Part shown: positions 60,733 through 64,000 of the stretch, piece by piece
Layout: every line of letters starts with the position of its first letter
Position numbering within the stretch: position 1 is the stretch's first letter
Notes under the pieces: generated by a model
What the model was told of the DNA's origin: nothing
Seen by the model: the letters and a program-made list of their open reading frames with translations, nothing else
Database searches by the model: none
Translations under genes and position numbers: made by a program
Source of the DNA: Hesseltinella vesiculosa
Lineage: Eukaryota > Mucoromycota > Mucoromycetes > Mucorales > Cunninghamellaceae
Length of the DNA: 64,000 bases
Direction of reading: 5' to 3'
Assembly (NCBI GenBank): GCA_002104935.1
Contig: MCGT01000005.1
Location: forward strand, 496,001-560,000

Positions 60733-61725
60733 TTATACATCGACAATGTGCTGCACACGGTTACAGTCTGATAAATGCTCGCCTCGATATTTGATCAGGT
60801 ATTGACCATCTTCACGCCAAGTCACGGTCTTGTTCACTGGACAGCCCTATTTTAGAGAAGAAATGAGCAATGTAAAGTAGGTGGACGGCAGTTACCTTTG
60901 CGCTATTGGAACATTTATAATAAACGCTTTTGTTGCCGGTCTTTTTCTGGACCGTGTTGCCATTGTTACGCCAAAAATAGCCGTCGGCATATGGGAATTC
61001 TTTGGTCTCGACAACTTTACTGATGGCCTGCATTTCTCGTCGTCGTTTTGTCTTGACCATATACATTGGAGCTGGCGGGATGGGTCGTACAGAAGCGGAT
61101 CGAGCCGAGGACGTCAAGCAAGTGCTGGGTGGTACAGGCGCTGCAATGGTTGTCAAGGGTAAATCGGGTATCATGAAAGTGGGTTCTGACAGGTCTTGCG
61201 GTGTGGGTTCTGGTCTGAGAAAAAAAAAGACATGCATGAGTTTTTTTTTTTCTGCATGACGATCCTCCTTTACGTGATGGAGGCAAGCTGATGAAAAAGC
61301 AATTGACTATCGAGACTCTTATGATCAGGCTGAACAGGCGTACTGATCTGAGGTGGTGTGATGGCCTGGCTGGAAAACGAGCCTAATTGATGATGTTTCT
61401 GTAGAATCAGGTAATCCAACGTCTTGGCTCGTAATTGAGCCTCCGCCAACCGTCGAGCGTCCTCATGTACTTTGCTTTGTAATATCAAAGTCAGCAAGTC
61501 TTGGTTGCTTTGATATTTCAGTAGAATCGTTTTCAAATCGTCGTCCAGGTCTATTGGTGCAAGGGAAGGCATGCTAGATGGATTTGACAGTTGGAAAGCC
61601 TCGTCGGCTGCGACCGCAATGGCTGGACTCGATGAAGCTTCAGGGGCAAGTGAGCTGGTCATATGATAAGGATAATCGGTCGGCTTGAAAAGGGGTATCC
61701 TGGTATGATCCATCATGGAATCCAT
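60733..61725 (-). CDS. Protein with WRKY-like (WRKY-GCM1) zinc finger
   Basis: Three exons, 61274-61725, 60896-61214 and 60733-60846, 294 residues. Residues 1-150 are mixed, with a helical segment (DDDLKTILLKYQSNQDLLTL, then KVHEDARRLAEAQLRAKTLD). A basic KTKRRREMQ stretch near 203 may be a nuclear signal. From 228 the C-terminus has DGYFWRNNGNTVQKK, YYKC, GCPVNKTVTW, YLIKYRGEH and a Cys four residues on. This fits the WRKY-GCM1 fold pattern DGYxWRKxGQK-YYxC-x-CxVxKxV-Y-GxH, with Cys252, Cys259, His281 and Cys285 as likely zinc ligands. WRKY itself is changed to WRNN, and the last ligand would be Cys and not His. The intron between exons 2 and 3 lies between the two cysteines in phase 0. Probably a DNA-binding regulator; it could also be a FLYWCH/transposase-type relative used as a host protein. 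Confidence 0.8.
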
Positions 61726-64000
61726 TGTTGAATTACGTAAGAGGGGGAAACTGACAAAAGAGAAGAGAGAGAAAGAAAGATGAAAAAGTGCCCTAGAAAA
61801 AAAAAGCTAGTGAGAAGCCAATAATAAAAAAAAAATTCAAACCCGTCTTAGTTTCCAAATGTGGTTCCTCGCAGCCAAGGAACGGCCCAAAACCTTTTTT
61901 TTTTTTTTTTTTACTGATGATTTTATATTTGATAGTAAACAAATGGATAGAAAATTCTCCAAAAAAAACATGGAGTATGGGGTAACCATGGGAAACATAA
62001 ACCTTGTCATCTTTAATAATCCAAGCTGTTCCCAACCACTGGCACAACTGGGAAAACACAAAAAAAAAATGCAATCAAAGGCCATATCTCCGTTGCCTAC
62101 TATTTTTGGATGCTTGGTGTGAAGGGTCCTGCCGTTTTTTTCTTTTTCATTTTTGGCCTTGTCCCAGCATGGTGTAACAAAAAAAAAAAAGATAAACCAT
62201 AAAAAAAACATGGGGGTATCCATTCCCTTGCGAAAAAGTCAAATCTTTTTCAATCGTGGAGAAAACCCTGGGGACAAGCCCAAAGCATAATCAGTGAAAC
62301 TGATCTTTACGGCGATCAGGACAAGATGAAAAAAGTCCCGCTTGGATCCCACCTCGGATCTCCTTTTTTGGAACACAAACGATCACCCATCCACTACTGA
62401 TTTATTTGTCACTTCCACCCCAAGGGGTTCGGTATCTAGATCCTATCATCTTTCAGTGAAAAAAAAAAAACTCTGGGTTCTGCATCGTCGGGCCATTTTC
62501 GAGGGCATGAAAAAAAGGCACACCGCTACCCACAAGACACGGTCGGCTTTAAGCCGTTTAACCGTGACGAAATCGAAGCCTTTTTGGTCACTTGCATCAA
62601 GCTGGTAGCGTGCTTGTTGGTCTCCTGTTCAGTGAAGGCTTATGCCCCTTTCCCCATTGCTCATGTTCTAGTTGCCACTTGGGAACTTGGCTCTCGAACC
62701 GCAGCGGAGATTGGCGTCCCTCCTCCCTCACCACTTCATCCGAGAATGCTGTGTTTTTGACCATGGTCATGTCTCCTCACGAACTGAAAACATGCAAATA
62801 CTGGCTTGAGTCAGGACTCGGTAGCCGTGCCTGTGCCTGGGCTCCATCAGTGGAGGTCGATGTTTCAATCCATCGGGCTTTGTAGATCGGCCGCTTGTCG
62901 CTTTTTGCGGTTTTTTTGCTCCCAATGCCGAATTTCTGATGAGTTTATTAAAAAAAAATGCAATGACCTCATTTCGTTTACCCAGGACACCAGGCTTCAT
63001 CAAAATCTTGATCCCCCCCCCCAAATTTGGCACACAGCCCATGCAAGGTAGAAGGAGGTGATACTGGCTACAAGCTAGGACGGGCCGTCTTTATTGGCAG
63101 TCTCGTCCACAGCACTTACGATCATTCCACACCAATGCTTCTCATTATGCACTGATTTACATGTCAATTACCGGTAGATCATCCATCATTCCTTGTCTGC
63201 CACCTACAAATCGACAGCCGTGCTTGGCCGACGCTGCGGAGATCGAATGTTGGCTGAAGATTTTTTTTTTTAGCTGTGGGAGGCGTCGAAATACTGTACA
63301 GCAGCATCGCTAGAAGGTTGGCTGGGCAGCCACCATCAATCGATCTGATTTTTTTTGTGCCCATGCCATTTATAAAAAATTGCTTGTATGACTAATTTCA
63401 CTCCAATTCATTCATTCAAAAATGATTGATTACATTTTTTTAAAAAAACAAAGCGAGTCCCCTTGTGGATCTTGCCAGACCGCTGTCCAGCAGACCATTT
63501 TCAAACCACGCTTCCACTGACCATTCCTTCAACTTTGCAAGGAAGGACCACAACTTCCATCACAGGTCTTTTAGAGAGCGTGACGCTGAACAAGAAGCCC
63601 CCCCCCCCCAAAAAAAAAAAAATGATGCTACTGCAGCCAAGGATGCAGTCCGTAGACCAAAGTCGGATCTTTCTCGATGGCTAGAGCCACAGAGTGGCTG
63701 GCTACGGTCAATTAGATACATACAGCTGTGAACCATAGGATGTTTGGCAGGCTCAGCGTGAAAATGCTGGGAAAAGAGTAGGCTGGCAGACTGCGGCTGT
63801 CCAGGTCTTGGTTCCCTCAATCCAATCCCTGCAAGTGCCATCTTTTACGATTTTGCTTTTTTGCTTTGTTAAGGTCAAATAAAGGATAAGAGGACAGGCG
63901 GCACCTTTACATTTCTAATATTAAGACAAAGTTCAAGACAAGGTAAAAGAAGAGCGGCCGCAAAGAGGGGACGCCGTCGGACACTGGCTGGCTTCGATCC
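61726..64000. other. 2.3-kb terminal region, no gene seen
   Basis: No supported gene on either strand. Sequence has many A and T runs, a C run at 63601 and short open frames without protein-like composition. The first 100 bases are the promoter of the WRKY-like gene. A gene starting beyond the window edge cannot be excluded. Confidence 0.4.

Noticed and set aside
63986..64000. TTCGATCC near the end as a tRNA B box
   Set aside because: No matching A box or acceptor stem in the preceding 75 bases; no tRNA was found anywhere in the window.

Overview
The window reads as nuclear DNA of a filamentous fungus, most likely an early-diverging (Mucoromycota-type) one. The genes are eukaryotic: most are split by short GT-AG introns (about 45 to 160 bases) and typical fungal families are present (Zn2Cys6 regulator, CSL factor, Crh-type GH16, Ppn1, FHIP). 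A fungal CSL factor, a WRKY-like finger and a BRCA1/BARD1-like protein together fit an early-diverging lineage better than an ascomycete yeast, but this placement is inference. A strong feature of the whole window is poly-T/poly-A runs of 8 to 20 bases in introns and between genes, against fairly GC-rich coding DNA.

Layout. 0.5-2.5 kb: a hypothetical helical protein and an 83-residue protein. 3-9.2 kb: UBA2 (SUMO E1 subunit, ten exons), a peroxiredoxin-fold protein without its peroxidatic cysteine, and, convergent to it, a CSL (RBP-J/Su(H)) transcription factor. 11.2-13.3 kb: a secreted, very repetitive protein with regularly spaced dibasic sites. 15-22 kb: a class III CoA-transferase, an F-box protein and a large unknown protein. 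22.9-28.9 kb: an FHIP protein (FTS-Hook complex) divergent from a coiled-coil protein. 29.7-34.6 kb: a heterotrimeric G-protein alpha subunit with a 6-base exon and a TFIIB/Brf-like zinc-ribbon protein. 35-41.9 kb: DED1 helicase, a PH-domain protein and a secreted GH16 enzyme, all on the minus strand. 42.2-48.9 kb: MUTYH, a head-to-head BRCA1/BARD1-like RING-BRCT protein, and protein-L-isoaspartate methyltransferase. 49.4-57 kb: an NmrA-type protein, a cytochrome P450, ETF alpha and endopolyphosphatase. 57.6-61.7 kb: a Zn2Cys6 regulator and a protein with a WRKY-like zinc finger. The last 2.3 kb hold no gene I can support.

The genes are mostly unrelated housekeeping and regulatory loci, not a cluster or operon. 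The one suggestive pairing is MUTYH with the BRCA1/BARD1-like gene, two DNA-repair-type genes sharing an 816-base divergent interval. I joined exons by hand from splice signals, reading-frame continuity and family motifs; every join given is in phase. No rRNA, tRNA, CRISPR array or transposon was recognised.
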